The notes beneath the pieces are model-generated. The model had not been told where the DNA came from. It saw nothing but the letters and a program-made list of their open reading frames with translations, and ran no database searches. DNA of 19,676 bases, from positions 1-19,676 of the forward strand of contig JADFGE010000012.1 of the NCBI GenBank assembly GCA_022567855.1, read 5' to 3'. The stretch is from Planctomycetota bacterium. GTDB lineage: Bacteria; Planctomycetota; Phycisphaerae; Phycisphaerales; SM1A02. Positions 7,439 through 16,197 of this stretch are shown piece by piece. The translations under genes and the position numbers were made by a program. Numbering within the stretch: the stretch's first letter is position 1; each line of letters opens with the position of its first letter.

Positions 7439-7477
7439 CGATCCGAGCATTTCGGCGTCGTGCTTCATGCCGGATCG
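7439..7477. terminator. Candidate bidirectional terminator between convergent operons
   Basis: CGATCCG (7439-7445) pairs with CGGATCG (7471-7477). After one unpaired A, GCAT (7447-7450) pairs with ATGC (7467-7470), giving 11 base pairs with one bulge and a 16-nt loop. It fills the 48-bp space between the stop of the last pseudopilin gene (plus strand) and the stop of the HD-GYP gene (minus strand). No T tract is present on either side, so strength is uncertain. Confidence 0.42.
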
Positions 7478-7483
7478 AAGCCG

Positions 7484-9100
7484 TTAGGCGGCCCTGGACT
7501 TCTGTGCGCGATGGCTTGCGACCAGCGCATCGTATCCGGTGAGATCCAGTGTCAGAAAGACCTCGGCAAAATTCGGGTCGAATTGTGTGCCGGTGCAATC
7601 GGCGATCTCGTTGAGCACTCGTTGGCGCGTCATGGCCGATCGATACGGTCGATCTGAACTCATCGCGTCGAACGCGTCAGGTACCGCCAGGAGCCGACCT
7701 AAGAGTGGAATGTTCTCTCCGCTGAGCCCCTCGGGGTAGCCTTTGCCGTCCAAGCGTTCATGGTGGTGCAACACACCGGGCAAGACATCCTCCAAGAGGC
7801 TGATGTCCTTGAGTATGTCGTATCCAATCCTGGGGTGACGCTTGATGAGCTCGAACTCGGCCTCGGTAAGCTTGCCGGGCTTCCCGAGCACGGCCTCAGG
7901 CACGCCGATCTTGCCTACATCGTGCACCAGCCCCGCGATCCGCACCCGCTCTACCTGTGCGTCGTCCATACCGCAAGCTCGTGCAAGCTGCGAGCCGAGT
8001 AGCGCTACCCGCTCGGAGTGACCGAAGGTGTAAGGGTCTTTGGCATCGATCGCGGCCGTAAGCGCCTTGAGCGTTCCTAAGAACAATCCTCGCTGCTCGA
8101 CGTACATGGCGACGTTGTGGAGAAAGGCGCTGAGATAGTCAGCCGCGGCGTCAAGCAGTTGTGTCTCAACACTCGTCACTTCTGGATCTTGGCCGCGTTT
8201 GTCGCCCGCCAGCAAGAGCCCGATCACCTTGTCGGCACATACGATCGGCTCCACCACCACCTGGGACTTGATGTGCGCTGCCAACTCACTCTCGTTGCAA
8301 TCGAGCAGCTTTGTCCACTGATGCGTGTCGAGCTCGCCAATAAGCTGTGCGGCGAGTGCTCCAAACTCATTCTGATCGACCGAAAGGTCGCCTGAGCAAA
8401 CGAGTGCATCGACGATTTCCGGCACCGGCCCATCAGAGGCCAACTTCACCGCAACCCACTCGAAGTCCAGTGTGTCGCGCAGGAGTGCGCACGTCATCCT
8501 GATAAACTCGACGGGATCAGCGAGACAATTCATCGATCGTCCGAGCCGGTACAGGAGGCTGATCTGCTCGAACGCGTGGGCAAGTTGTCCGCTGAAGTCG
8601 CGCAGCGCAAGGCGGTTTGCGGCCGCTTCATCAAGATCTGCGTGCATCCATCGCAACATTGGGATGAGATATTCAAGATCAGATCGGCAATAGCGAGCGC
8701 ACGGCGCCAGGGCGACTTTCGTTTCTTCGGGATCGAGCTGCGACGAAGCGCAGATGGCTTGGAATTGCTCGGTGTCGAAGAGCGCCTCGCCCAGAGCCAT
8801 GATCATTGTCACGCCCGCCTCCGGCTGCGAAGGCTCCGTGACGACCGGCACAAGCCAACACCCGGGAATGAGATCAATCGGAGGCGCATCGTCGCCGGCC
8901 CTCGACGCCGTGACCGCGCTGCGGATTAGATCTCCCAGGAGCCCAGATCGCAGCCAAGGATCAGCCGGCCCAAAGCCCTCGGGCGACTGGAGAATGGCGC
9001 CGCGCGCGTCGAGACCCCACACCGGCAAACCCAGTTCGGCGCAGCGATCGGAAAGCAGTTGCGTTGCCGCTAGCGCATTGTCCGGAGTTGCGCTATCCAT
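7484..9100 (-). CDS. GAF-containing HD-GYP domain protein, predicted cyclic-di-GMP phosphodiesterase
   Basis: Signal-turnover enzyme predicted to hydrolyse cyclic-di-GMP. Counting from a GTG at 9103, the C-terminal domain (about 350-525) carries the complete HD-GYP signature: FGHSERV with His 362, LVHDVGKIG with the HD pair at 394-395, HHERLDGKGYPEGL (447-460) with GYP at 455-457, and VPDAFDAMSSDRPYR. A GAF-like domain occupies about 180-330, joined by a helix (LAHAFEQISLLYRLGRSMN). The first ~170 residues form a separate sensor-like region that I do not recognise. I prefer ATG at 9100, which gives TGATG with the receiver gene stop; the GTG one codon upstream is equally possible. No membrane segments are seen, so it should be cytosolic. 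It converges on the secretion operon, so control of the secretion/pilus machine is a plausible but unproven output. Confidence 0.9.
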   Translation of the reverse strand: MDSATPDNALAATQLLSDRCAELGLPVWGLDARGAILQSPEGFGPADPWLRSGLLGDLIRSAVTASRAGDDAPPIDLIPGCWLVPVVTEPSQPEAGVTMIMALGEALFDTEQFQAICASSQLDPEETKVALAPCARYCRSDLEYLIPMLRWMHADLDEAAANRLALRDFSGQLAHAFEQISLLYRLGRSMNCLADPVEFIRMTCALLRDTLDFEWVAVKLASDGPVPEIVDALVCSGDLSVDQNEFGALAAQLIGELDTHQWTKLLDCNESELAAHIKSQVVVEPIVCADKVIGLLLAGDKRGQDPEVTSVETQLLDAAADYLSAFLHNVAMYVEQRGLFLGTLKALTAAIDAKDPYTFGHSERVALLGSQLARACGMDDAQVERVRIAGLVHDVGKIGVPEAVLGKPGKLTEAEFELIKRHPRIGYDILKDISLLEDVLPGVLHHHERLDGKGYPEGLSGENIPLLGRLLAVPDAFDAMSSDRPYRSAMTRQRVLNEIADCTGTQFDPNFAEVFLTLDLTGYDALVASHRAQKSRAA

Positions 9101-9519
9101 CACGCAGCACTCAAATCCGCGTCATCAACCGGATTGCTCTCGTCTGATGGGAGCTGCAACAGCTCCTTGATCTGCACGATCAAGTGGCGCGGACTGAATG
9201 GCTTGTCGAGAAAGCATTTGATATTCGTCCGCTCGAGCTCGGCTGGCGGTACTTTGTGACCACGGGCCGTCAGCATTACCACGGGAATCCCTTCCGTCTC
9301 GGGATCGGCGGCTAGTTGCTGACAAAACTCCAGGCCGTCCATCACCGGCATCTGGTAATCGCTCACGACCAGGTCGGGTCGATGCTCGCAGGCCAGCGTG
9401 TAGCCGTCCTGGCCATTGCTGGCACTGATGACTGAGAAGCCGGCCTGGCGGAGCTTGAGATCCAGCATATACCTGATTGGTGGCTCGTCATCCACAACGA
9501 GAATCGTCTTGCCGTTCAT
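9100..9519 (-). CDS. Single-domain response regulator (CheY-like receiver)
   Basis: Phosphotransfer switch without an output domain. With start ATG 9519 (139 residues), it shows the acidic pair D10/D11 in ILVVDDE, the phosphoacceptor D54 in VVSDYQMP, T84 in VVMLTARG and K106 in FLDKPFSP, so all conserved receiver residues are present. The frame is open upstream to 9582, but the extra 21 residues look unlike a receiver start. The last ~15 residues are an acidic tail. The stop overlaps the start of the HD-GYP gene, so the pair behaves like a split receiver/HD-GYP two-component output unit. The cognate histidine kinase is not in this window. The fold call is very secure. Confidence 0.93.
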   Translation of the reverse strand: MNGKTILVVDDEPPIRYMLDLKLRQAGFSVISASNGQDGYTLACEHRPDLVVSDYQMPVMDGLEFCQQLAADPETEGIPVVMLTARGHKVPPAELERTNIKCFLDKPFSPRHLIVQIKELLQLPSDESNPVDDADLSAA

Positions 9520-9895
9520 AATGGCTCTCGCGTTACGGGACGCATCCCTCGGTACACAGAAGCGCGATAACAGACCGGTCACCCCAAGTCCTTATCGACG
9601 CTTCCAGCACGACGATTTACGCTGGAAGCCGGCGCCGACCAGGCATCGGGCTGCTCTGTGCAGGCGGCTCGGCTGTCGCTGCGCGAACCCATCGCACTTG
9701 CGAGCACGCTCGATCGAAGAGAAACCGAGCAAGCGAATTATCGGACTGTTCGTTTGATGTGACCGACGGATCCCAAACGGACTCGTGCTGTGTTTCAATT
9801 TTCAACCGAGCATTCACGCGGTCATCTAGGTGTAGAACTTCAGCATGCCGCCTCATCGAGCGCGATCTTCTTCTCGATCATCTGCTGATCCGCTC
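9520..9895. other. Intergenic region between the receiver gene and the end of the cus operon
   Basis: This 376-bp stretch holds no convincing gene; the open frames in it lack family motifs and ribosome sites. It should contain the promoter of the receiver/HD-GYP pair and the 3' end of the cusCBA transcript (both on the minus strand). The only clear structure I see is the inverted repeat at 9600-9629. No consensus -35/-10 pair stands out for the minus strand. Confidence 0.5.
9600..9629. repeat. Perfect 9-bp inverted repeat upstream of the receiver gene
   Basis: GCTTCCAGC (9600-9608) and GCTGGAAGC (9621-9629) are exact reverse complements around a 12-nt spacer. The element lies about 80 bases upstream of the receiver start codon and about 270 bases past the cusA stop. 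A 21-bp centre-to-centre spacing (two helical turns) would suit a dimeric regulator; as RNA it would form a hairpin without a T tract. Operator or cus operon terminator are both open. Confidence 0.45.
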
Positions 9896-12800
9896 TCAAG
9901 CGACCGCCTCCAATTTTGATTGCTCGTTCGCAAACTTGCGGAACTCGCTGTGCATCGCGATCCGCTTGGCGATATAGAAGATCACGGGGAAGATCAGCAG
10001 CTCGAGGATAAAGCTCGTGGTGACGCCGCCGATCATGGGCACCGCCAATCGCCGCATCGTGTCTGCGCCGGCGCCGGTGGACCAGAGCACCGGCAACAGG
10101 CCGACGAACGTCGCACACACCGTCATCGTCTTGGGGCGTATGCGCTTCACGGCGCCGTCGTGGACCGCGTGCCAGAGATCGTCCGTATTTCGCATGCGCC
10201 CTTCACTTTGGAAGCGCTCAAAGCTGGTGTCGAGGTACAACAGCATCACGATCCCCGTTTCCACCGCCAAGCCGGCGAGCGCGATGACGCCTACCCACAC
10301 CGCAAGCGAGAGGTTGTAGTCAAGGAAATGGAGCAGCCAGATCGCGCCCACCAGGCTGAACGGCAACGTGAGTATGATGATGGCCACGCGCAACCAACTC
10401 ACCGTCGCCATATAAAGCAGCAGAATGATGATCACGAGGGCCATGGGCACAACGATCATCAGCCGGGCCCGGGCCGCTTGCATGTATTCGTATTGTCCGG
10501 ACCAAATGATCGTGTATCCGTCGGGAAGTTCGACGGATTCCTTCACGGCCCGCTGAGCGTTGGCGACGTAGGTGCCGACGTCGATCCCAGCAATGTCCAC
10601 GTAAACCCAACTGGTCAGCCGGGCATTCTCGCTCTTGACGAGCGGCGGACCCTTGTGGATGTTGATTGAGGCGAGCTGACCCAGCGGAACCTGCGCCCCG
10701 CTCGGGGTTGCGACAAGCGTCTGCCTCAGCGCGGGCAGGTTGTCTCGCAATTCATGCGGATACCTGACGTTGACCGGATAGCGCTCGAGGCCTTCAACGG
10801 TGTAGGTGACGTTCATCCCGCCCATGGCGCTCATGATCACGTCCTGAACGTCGCCGATCGTTAGCGCGTAGCGAGCGATCTCGTCCCGGTCGATGATGAT
10901 ATCAAGGTAGTTGCCCCCCACGCTCTTCTCGGGGAACGCACTGACGGTGTACGCGCCGACACCGTCGGCCGTCTTGACAACCTGTGCGACACGCTCACTG
11001 AGCTGCGCGAGGATGCTCAAATCAGATCCCATGATCTTGATGCCGACCGGCGTCTTGATGCCGGTAGAGAGCATGTCGATCCGCGTCTTGATGGGCATCG
11101 TCCAGGAATTGGTCAGTCCAGGAATCTGAATGACTTCGTTGAGGCCGGGCACATGCGTTCCATCCGGCCAGTCGTAGCCGTAGCGAAGCTCATCGAGCGA
11201 GATGGGACGGCTCTTGGGCCAGATCTTGCGCAGCACCGGTTTGACGAATTCAGGCCACGAGTCATAGAAGCGTCGCAGCGGCACCTGCCGCCACTTGCTC
11301 TTGTCACGATGCAGGGTGATCGTGGTTTCGATCATTGGCAGAGGGGCGGGATCAGTCGCGGTTTCGGCTCGCCCGATCTTGCCCAAGACGTACTGCACCT
11401 CCGGGAACTGCATGATGAGCTTGTCGGTTTGCTGGAGGAGTTCCCGCGCCTTCATCGCACTGATGCCGGGATCGGTTGTAGGCATATAAAGCAGATCACC
11501 TTCCTCCAGCGGAGGCATGAACTCGCTGCCGAGTCGCTTCAAAGGCCACCACATCGACAGCACAAACAGGACGCACGCAAAAAGAGTGAGCCAGCGAAAC
11601 CGCATCACGAGCGCAAAAGCCGGGTTATAGACCCACTCCAAGAAACGGCTGATCGGATTGCGACGCTCGTCCATAATCTTCTGCGGGAAGATCACCAGGC
11701 CGCTGAGAACCACCCATCCAATCACGAGCCACCAGCGATAGTCGTCGAACCGCGGTAACGGAACCACGCTCAAGACAATCGCCGGCGCAATCACCGCTGT
11801 GAAGTAAACCGCGAGGCGCTTCCACCGCGCCATCGACTTTGGAACGACTCGATCCGAAATGAGGTACACCATCAGAATCGGGACCATGGTTACGGCAAGG
11901 AGGGCCCCGGCGAGCATCGCGAAAGACTTGGTGTAGGCCAGCGGCTTGAAGAGACGCCCGGACTGCTCGCCCAACGCGAAGATCGGAAAAAAGCTGACGG
12001 TGATGATCAGCAAGGCAAAGAACAAACTCGGGCCGACCTCGACGGCGGCTTCGGTGATGATTTGGCTGCGCGGGCGCGGCGACGCCCCCTCCTCGACGCG
12101 ACGCCGTTCGCGCTCAAGATGTTTGTGGGCGTTCTCGACCATGACGATTGCGCTGTCCACCATCACGCCGATGGCGATCGCAATCCCGCCAAGGCTCATG
12201 ATGTTGGCGTTGAGGTCGAGCGCGTACATTATTGCGAGCGTGATCAACACGCCCGTCGGCAAGACGAGGATGACTACAAGCGCGCTGCGCGCGTGCACCA
12301 ACAACAGGATGCAGATGAGCGCAACAATGAGGATCTCTTCGATGAGCGTGTGAGTGAGCGTATCCATCGCGCGATCGATAAGATCGCTGCGGTCATAGCC
12401 GACGACGATCGCGACGCCGGGCGGCAGTCCCTTTTCGAGATCAGCGAGCTTCTCGGTCACTCGATCGATCGTTGCCCGAGCGTTCTCACCGAAGCGCATG
12501 ATGATGATGCCGCCGACAGTCTCGCCTTCACCGTTCCAGTCGGCGATTCCGCGTCGAATTTCGGGTCCGATGCGGATGTCGGCAACGTCGCTGAGATAGA
12601 TCGGTGTGCCGTTGGAACTGGCGCCTAGTGAGACCTTTCCCAGTTCCTCAAGCACGCGCTGTGTCCGGACTTCCTCAACCGACACGCCAGCGGCTTGCAG
12701 CTCGCTGATTTCCTTATCGGTGAGCGCGCCGAGATAGCCGATCCCCCGAACCATGTACTCGGTCTCGCTCATCTCAATCAGGCGCCCGCCCACGTCAACA

Positions 12801-13717
12801 TTGGACCGTCGCACGGCGTTCTTGATCTTCTGCAAGGGAACGTCGTATGCCAAGAGCTTGACGGGATCGACGACGATTTGATATTGCTTGACGAATCCAC
12901 CGAGCGATGCAACTTCACTGACGCCGGCCACGGCCGTGAGCTCGTAGCGCAGATACCAATCCTGCAAACCGCGAAGATCCGAGAGATCCTGCTGACTTGC
13001 CAGAAGCGGCCCTCCATCCAGCGGGCACGTCTCATACCCCTTCACGAGTACGATCGGTTCCAACCGATCTCGAATCTCCAGCGGCGCTTGGTCAAGTGAG
13101 TCATACCGACGATTCTCTTGGCGGTCGGCATAGATCACCTTAGAATCCCCCAAGACGCGGTGACGAATCAGGCGATCCTGTATTTCAGGATCGTCCGGCA
13201 CATCAATCAGGTCGGCATACCATTCGTCATTCACCGGATCATGCCAGGAACCGTTGGGATGGTCCGGGCAATACTTGCCGGTGATCAGTGCGTACTCAAA
13301 TATCCACCCGACGCCGGTGGCATCAGGACCGAGTTGTGGGCTGACGCCGGTTGGTAGGTTCCCAGCTACGAAGCTGAGTTGCTCCAGCACGCGACTGCGC
13401 GCCCAGTACATGTCCGTTCCGTCTTCAAAGATGATGTAGACGAAGCTCGTGCCGAACATGCTGTATCCGCGCACAACCTTTGCGTGGGGCACGGCGAGCA
13501 TGGTCGTCGTGAGCGGATAGGTGACTTGATCTTCGACGATCTGCGGCGCCTGGCCGGGGTATTCCGTGCGGATGATGACCTGAATGTCGGAGAGGTCCGG
13601 GATGGCGTCGATCTTGATATTGAAGATCGACCACACGCCGGCCGCAATGACGAAGAGCGTCAGTATGGTGACCATTCCGCGATGACGAACGCAGCCAACT
13701 ATGATTTTGCCGATCAT
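9896..13717 (-). CDS. cusA: Heavy-metal efflux RND pump, CusA/CzcA family, enlarged
   Basis: Proton-driven inner-membrane pump that exports metal cations through the CusBC channel. Family hallmarks: N-terminal helix then FNIKIDAIPDLSDIQVIIR, GGIAIAIGVMVDSAIVMVEN (510-529) with the proton-relay Asp 521, RIDMLSTGIKTPVGIK (879-894), and GTGAGA-type ending LWSTGAGADTMRRLAVPMIG (1211-1230). At 1273 residues it exceeds the usual ~1050. The excess lies in a periplasmic insert (about 146-245) with Cys 150 and Cys 231, two extra predicted helices (about 635-680), and a longer loop (about 803-855). By eye, two of the three methionines used by E. coli CusA are kept (M882 and M968), but the third position is Leu (1026). 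The CusA versus CzcA choice, and so the metal, is therefore not certain. The start overlaps the cusB stop (ATGA). Confidence 0.93.
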   Translation of the reverse strand: MIGKIIVGCVRHRGMVTILTLFVIAAGVWSIFNIKIDAIPDLSDIQVIIRTEYPGQAPQIVEDQVTYPLTTTMLAVPHAKVVRGYSMFGTSFVYIIFEDGTDMYWARSRVLEQLSFVAGNLPTGVSPQLGPDATGVGWIFEYALITGKYCPDHPNGSWHDPVNDEWYADLIDVPDDPEIQDRLIRHRVLGDSKVIYADRQENRRYDSLDQAPLEIRDRLEPIVLVKGYETCPLDGGPLLASQQDLSDLRGLQDWYLRYELTAVAGVSEVASLGGFVKQYQIVVDPVKLLAYDVPLQKIKNAVRRSNVDVGGRLIEMSETEYMVRGIGYLGALTDKEISELQAAGVSVEEVRTQRVLEELGKVSLGASSNGTPIYLSDVADIRIGPEIRRGIADWNGEGETVGGIIIMRFGENARATIDRVTEKLADLEKGLPPGVAIVVGYDRSDLIDRAMDTLTHTLIEEILIVALICILLLVHARSALVVILVLPTGVLITLAIMYALDLNANIMSLGGIAIAIGVMVDSAIVMVENAHKHLERERRRVEEGASPRPRSQIITEAAVEVGPSLFFALLIITVSFFPIFALGEQSGRLFKPLAYTKSFAMLAGALLAVTMVPILMVYLISDRVVPKSMARWKRLAVYFTAVIAPAIVLSVVPLPRFDDYRWWLVIGWVVLSGLVIFPQKIMDERRNPISRFLEWVYNPAFALVMRFRWLTLFACVLFVLSMWWPLKRLGSEFMPPLEEGDLLYMPTTDPGISAMKARELLQQTDKLIMQFPEVQYVLGKIGRAETATDPAPLPMIETTITLHRDKSKWRQVPLRRFYDSWPEFVKPVLRKIWPKSRPISLDELRYGYDWPDGTHVPGLNEVIQIPGLTNSWTMPIKTRIDMLSTGIKTPVGIKIMGSDLSILAQLSERVAQVVKTADGVGAYTVSAFPEKSVGGNYLDIIIDRDEIARYALTIGDVQDVIMSAMGGMNVTYTVEGLERYPVNVRYPHELRDNLPALRQTLVATPSGAQVPLGQLASINIHKGPPLVKSENARLTSWVYVDIAGIDVGTYVANAQRAVKESVELPDGYTIIWSGQYEYMQAARARLMIVVPMALVIIILLLYMATVSWLRVAIIILTLPFSLVGAIWLLHFLDYNLSLAVWVGVIALAGLAVETGIVMLLYLDTSFERFQSEGRMRNTDDLWHAVHDGAVKRIRPKTMTVCATFVGLLPVLWSTGAGADTMRRLAVPMIGGVTTSFILELLIFPVIFYIAKRIAMHSEFRKFANEQSKLEAVA

Positions 13718-16197
13718 GGATTGCGTGCCTTCGAGTTGTCAGCGGTGATCGTGCCTTTGACGGTACCGCAACGAAGCATGTATGGTGCATACGGATTCGC
13801 TACTTCGTTGGTGGCTTGCAGCCAATTCTTCTTGACCATGGGGCAGTACACTTGATACAGCGTCGGCGCTGCGGCCTCGCTCGGCCCCGCCACGGCTGCC
13901 AGTTGCATCAGGGCCTCGGACACCCGCTCGAAAACGCCACGGAGCGCGTCAATATCTTCAGCCGGCTCATTCGCTGCTTCCATGATCGTGTTGGCAGCGC
14001 CGCTGACGAACTGATTTTCGACATTCGCCAGCACCATTGCCGCCTCATGAATCACGCCAAGGTTCGCGTTGATCCCAGTTGTCTCATCACGCGTCAGTGT
14101 CTCGTGAATGTTGAGGTACGCTGATACCAGTTGGTCAAGATTCTCCTGAGCGTTCGCATCCAAGTCGGCCTTGGCTGATTGCTGTTGAGCGGGCGGCGAC
14201 GGAGCCGGCTCGTCTTGGGCAGATGGGAGATCGTCGTCGGGCTCGGACGTTGCGCCGGTCGTCGGCAGCACGCTCCGCTCATCGAAACACTCGAGCATCA
14301 TCGAGCCGAAGAACGGATTGCGCACGCCACCCTTGGGTTGAAGCCAGATGCTTCCTCCCTGGCCTTCACGGAACATGGGGCAGTGAAGCTCGTGGACTTC
14401 AGTGCTATAGGCCGGCGGTATTCCGGTCGCTCTCGTGAGCTTGGAGAGCGCGACGCTCAGGTCGGCGAAGGCCAACCTTGCCTCTTCAATGTCGGCTGGG
14501 TCGATCAACTCCAGCGACTTGCCCCTGATCGTGGCCACCTCGTCATGCCGGTGCCAGAAGTGCTCATCGTCGGGGAGGGCGATCTTCAATAGGCGATCGA
14601 CGCCTTGAGCAAGCGCTCGGGCGTTCGACGAAATTCCATCCGTGGAATCACGAGCAAGTGTGTCACCGATTGCGAAATACGCATCGAGTATTTCACCGAG
14701 TGCTTCGACCGCTTCCGCCGGCAGGGAGGACAACTCACTGGCCCCGGCGACGGCGACCACGGTCTCTTGCTCGCTGGCCAAGTTGCCGCGCACAAACTTG
14801 GCGAGGGCTTCGCGAATATTGGCCTCGCTGTCTAGAAGGAACTGTCCGCTCGTGACAACCATCTCTCCGGGTCGAAGACCGTCGAGGATTTCGACCATGC
14901 CTTCATCAGTTTCGATGCCGGTTCGCACGTCGCGCGGCTCAAACCTGCCCTCGCCGAGGCTCACAAAGGCCACCTGGCGCTCACCCGTGTCGATGATCGC
15001 GGCGCGAGGCGCCAGCGTACGGTCCCGCGCGAGCGTGTTCTTCAACTCGACGTTGGTATACATGCCCGGTTTCAGCACGCCGTTTGGGTTATCAAATTCG
15101 AGCCGGACGTTCACCTGTCTCGTCTTCTTATCGAGATAGGGGTAGATGTAAATGACCTCGCCCTCGAATGTCTGTCCGGGAATGTAGGGCAGCGACATCA
15201 CCGCACGTTGGCCCACTTGAACGTACGGAAGCTGATACTCGTAAAGGGTGACCATCACCCATAACTTGGAAAGGTCTGCGATCCGATACACTTGCATCCC
15301 GAGATCAACGCGCATCCCCTCATTGGCGTGCTTGGCGATGACGACGCCCTTGTGCGGGCTGTGCATGGTCATAGTTTTTGATGGCACGCCCGCCGCAATG
15401 AGCTCTTCGATCTGTTGTGGCGATACGTCGAAATATTCGAGCCGTGTTCGCGCCGCCTCCAACAGATCCTGAGCGCCCTGGGCGGCTTGGGGAACAAACT
15501 CGGCCCCGATCCGACTCTTGTTCCGATAGGCCAAAAGGAACTCCTCCTGTGCCGCGTAGAGGTCTGGGGAGTAGTACTCAAACAGCGCCTGGCCCTGGGC
15601 GATCTCAACCCCCAGATAATCGACGTAGAGCTTCTCGATCCACCCCGGCACTTTCATGTTGATGTCGCGAACGCTCGTCTCGTCGTAATCAACCGTGCCC
15701 ACGGTTCGAATGGTTCGAACCAGGGGCCCGGATTTCACCGGCTCGATCCGGACTCCGATGTTCTGGGTGATGACGGGATCGATCGTGATCTCGCCTGAGA
15801 ACTTGTCTGGATCAATAGGAGTCAAGTCCATTTGACAAATCGGGCAGCTCCCGGGACCTGGCAGGATGACCCACGGGTGCATGCCGCACGTGTAGAACTG
15901 CAATCCAGCGGAGTCGTCGTTCGCTTCATTCGCCGCTTCGTCCCCGGTGCTTGATGGGATCACCATTGTCCAGAGGTTCGAAAGGCTGGATTGAATCGTC
16001 GAGCCCCACTTCGTACCGACCCCCAACATCACTACCGCGACGATGGGTAGAGCGAGAATCGCCGCGAGGCTCGGTCCTTTCGGCGGGGGCGGGCTTGGCG
16101 GCGGTTGTTTCTCGGTCTGCGCTTGTGCAGCATCGGTCGTTGTCGCAACGTTGCTCTCAGAGCTCTTCGCAATTTTGGTGTGTTTAGTTTGCTTCAT
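13714..16197 (-). CDS. cusB: CusB-type membrane-fusion protein with N-terminal metal-binding motif and two C-terminal DUF3347-like domains
   Basis: Periplasmic adaptor joining the pump to the outer-membrane channel and handing it metal. Order: Pro-rich tail (31-43), membrane anchor (43-63), heavy-metal-binding segment YTCGMHPWVILPGPGSCPIC (102-121) continuing QMDLTPI, then the adaptor core (about 135-470) with GWIEKLYVDYLGVEIAQGQ, YYSPDL and HSPHKGVV motifs. After residue ~495 come two similar domains: one with AYFAIGDTLARDSTDGI and HCPMF (C606, C637), the other with AYLNIHETLTRDETTGI and YCPMV (C785, C810), separated by an acidic/Pro/Gln linker. These match the DUF3347 style seen in copper-related CusB proteins. 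Classical CusB is about 400 residues; this has 827. ATGA overlaps join it to cusC and cusA. Core call is certain; the tail domains are named from pattern recognition. Confidence 0.93.
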   Translation of the reverse strand: MKQTKHTKIAKSSESNVATTTDAAQAQTEKQPPPSPPPPKGPSLAAILALPIVAVVMLGVGTKWGSTIQSSLSNLWTMVIPSSTGDEAANEANDDSAGLQFYTCGMHPWVILPGPGSCPICQMDLTPIDPDKFSGEITIDPVITQNIGVRIEPVKSGPLVRTIRTVGTVDYDETSVRDINMKVPGWIEKLYVDYLGVEIAQGQALFEYYSPDLYAAQEEFLLAYRNKSRIGAEFVPQAAQGAQDLLEAARTRLEYFDVSPQQIEELIAAGVPSKTMTMHSPHKGVVIAKHANEGMRVDLGMQVYRIADLSKLWVMVTLYEYQLPYVQVGQRAVMSLPYIPGQTFEGEVIYIYPYLDKKTRQVNVRLEFDNPNGVLKPGMYTNVELKNTLARDRTLAPRAAIIDTGERQVAFVSLGEGRFEPRDVRTGIETDEGMVEILDGLRPGEMVVTSGQFLLDSEANIREALAKFVRGNLASEQETVVAVAGASELSSLPAEAVEALGEILDAYFAIGDTLARDSTDGISSNARALAQGVDRLLKIALPDDEHFWHRHDEVATIRGKSLELIDPADIEEARLAFADLSVALSKLTRATGIPPAYSTEVHELHCPMFREGQGGSIWLQPKGGVRNPFFGSMMLECFDERSVLPTTGATSEPDDDLPSAQDEPAPSPPAQQQSAKADLDANAQENLDQLVSAYLNIHETLTRDETTGINANLGVIHEAAMVLANVENQFVSGAANTIMEAANEPAEDIDALRGVFERVSEALMQLAAVAGPSEAAAPTLYQVYCPMVKKNWLQATNEVANPYAPYMLRCGTVKGTITADNSKARNP

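Noticed and set aside
9920..10669. Plus-strand open frame of 249 codons inside cusA
   Set aside because: His/Asp/Arg-rich antisense shadow produced by the GC-rich coding strand; cusA motifs on the other strand are unambiguous.
11153..11758. Plus-strand open frame of 201 codons inside cusA
   Set aside because: Antisense shadow with no family motif or ribosome site.
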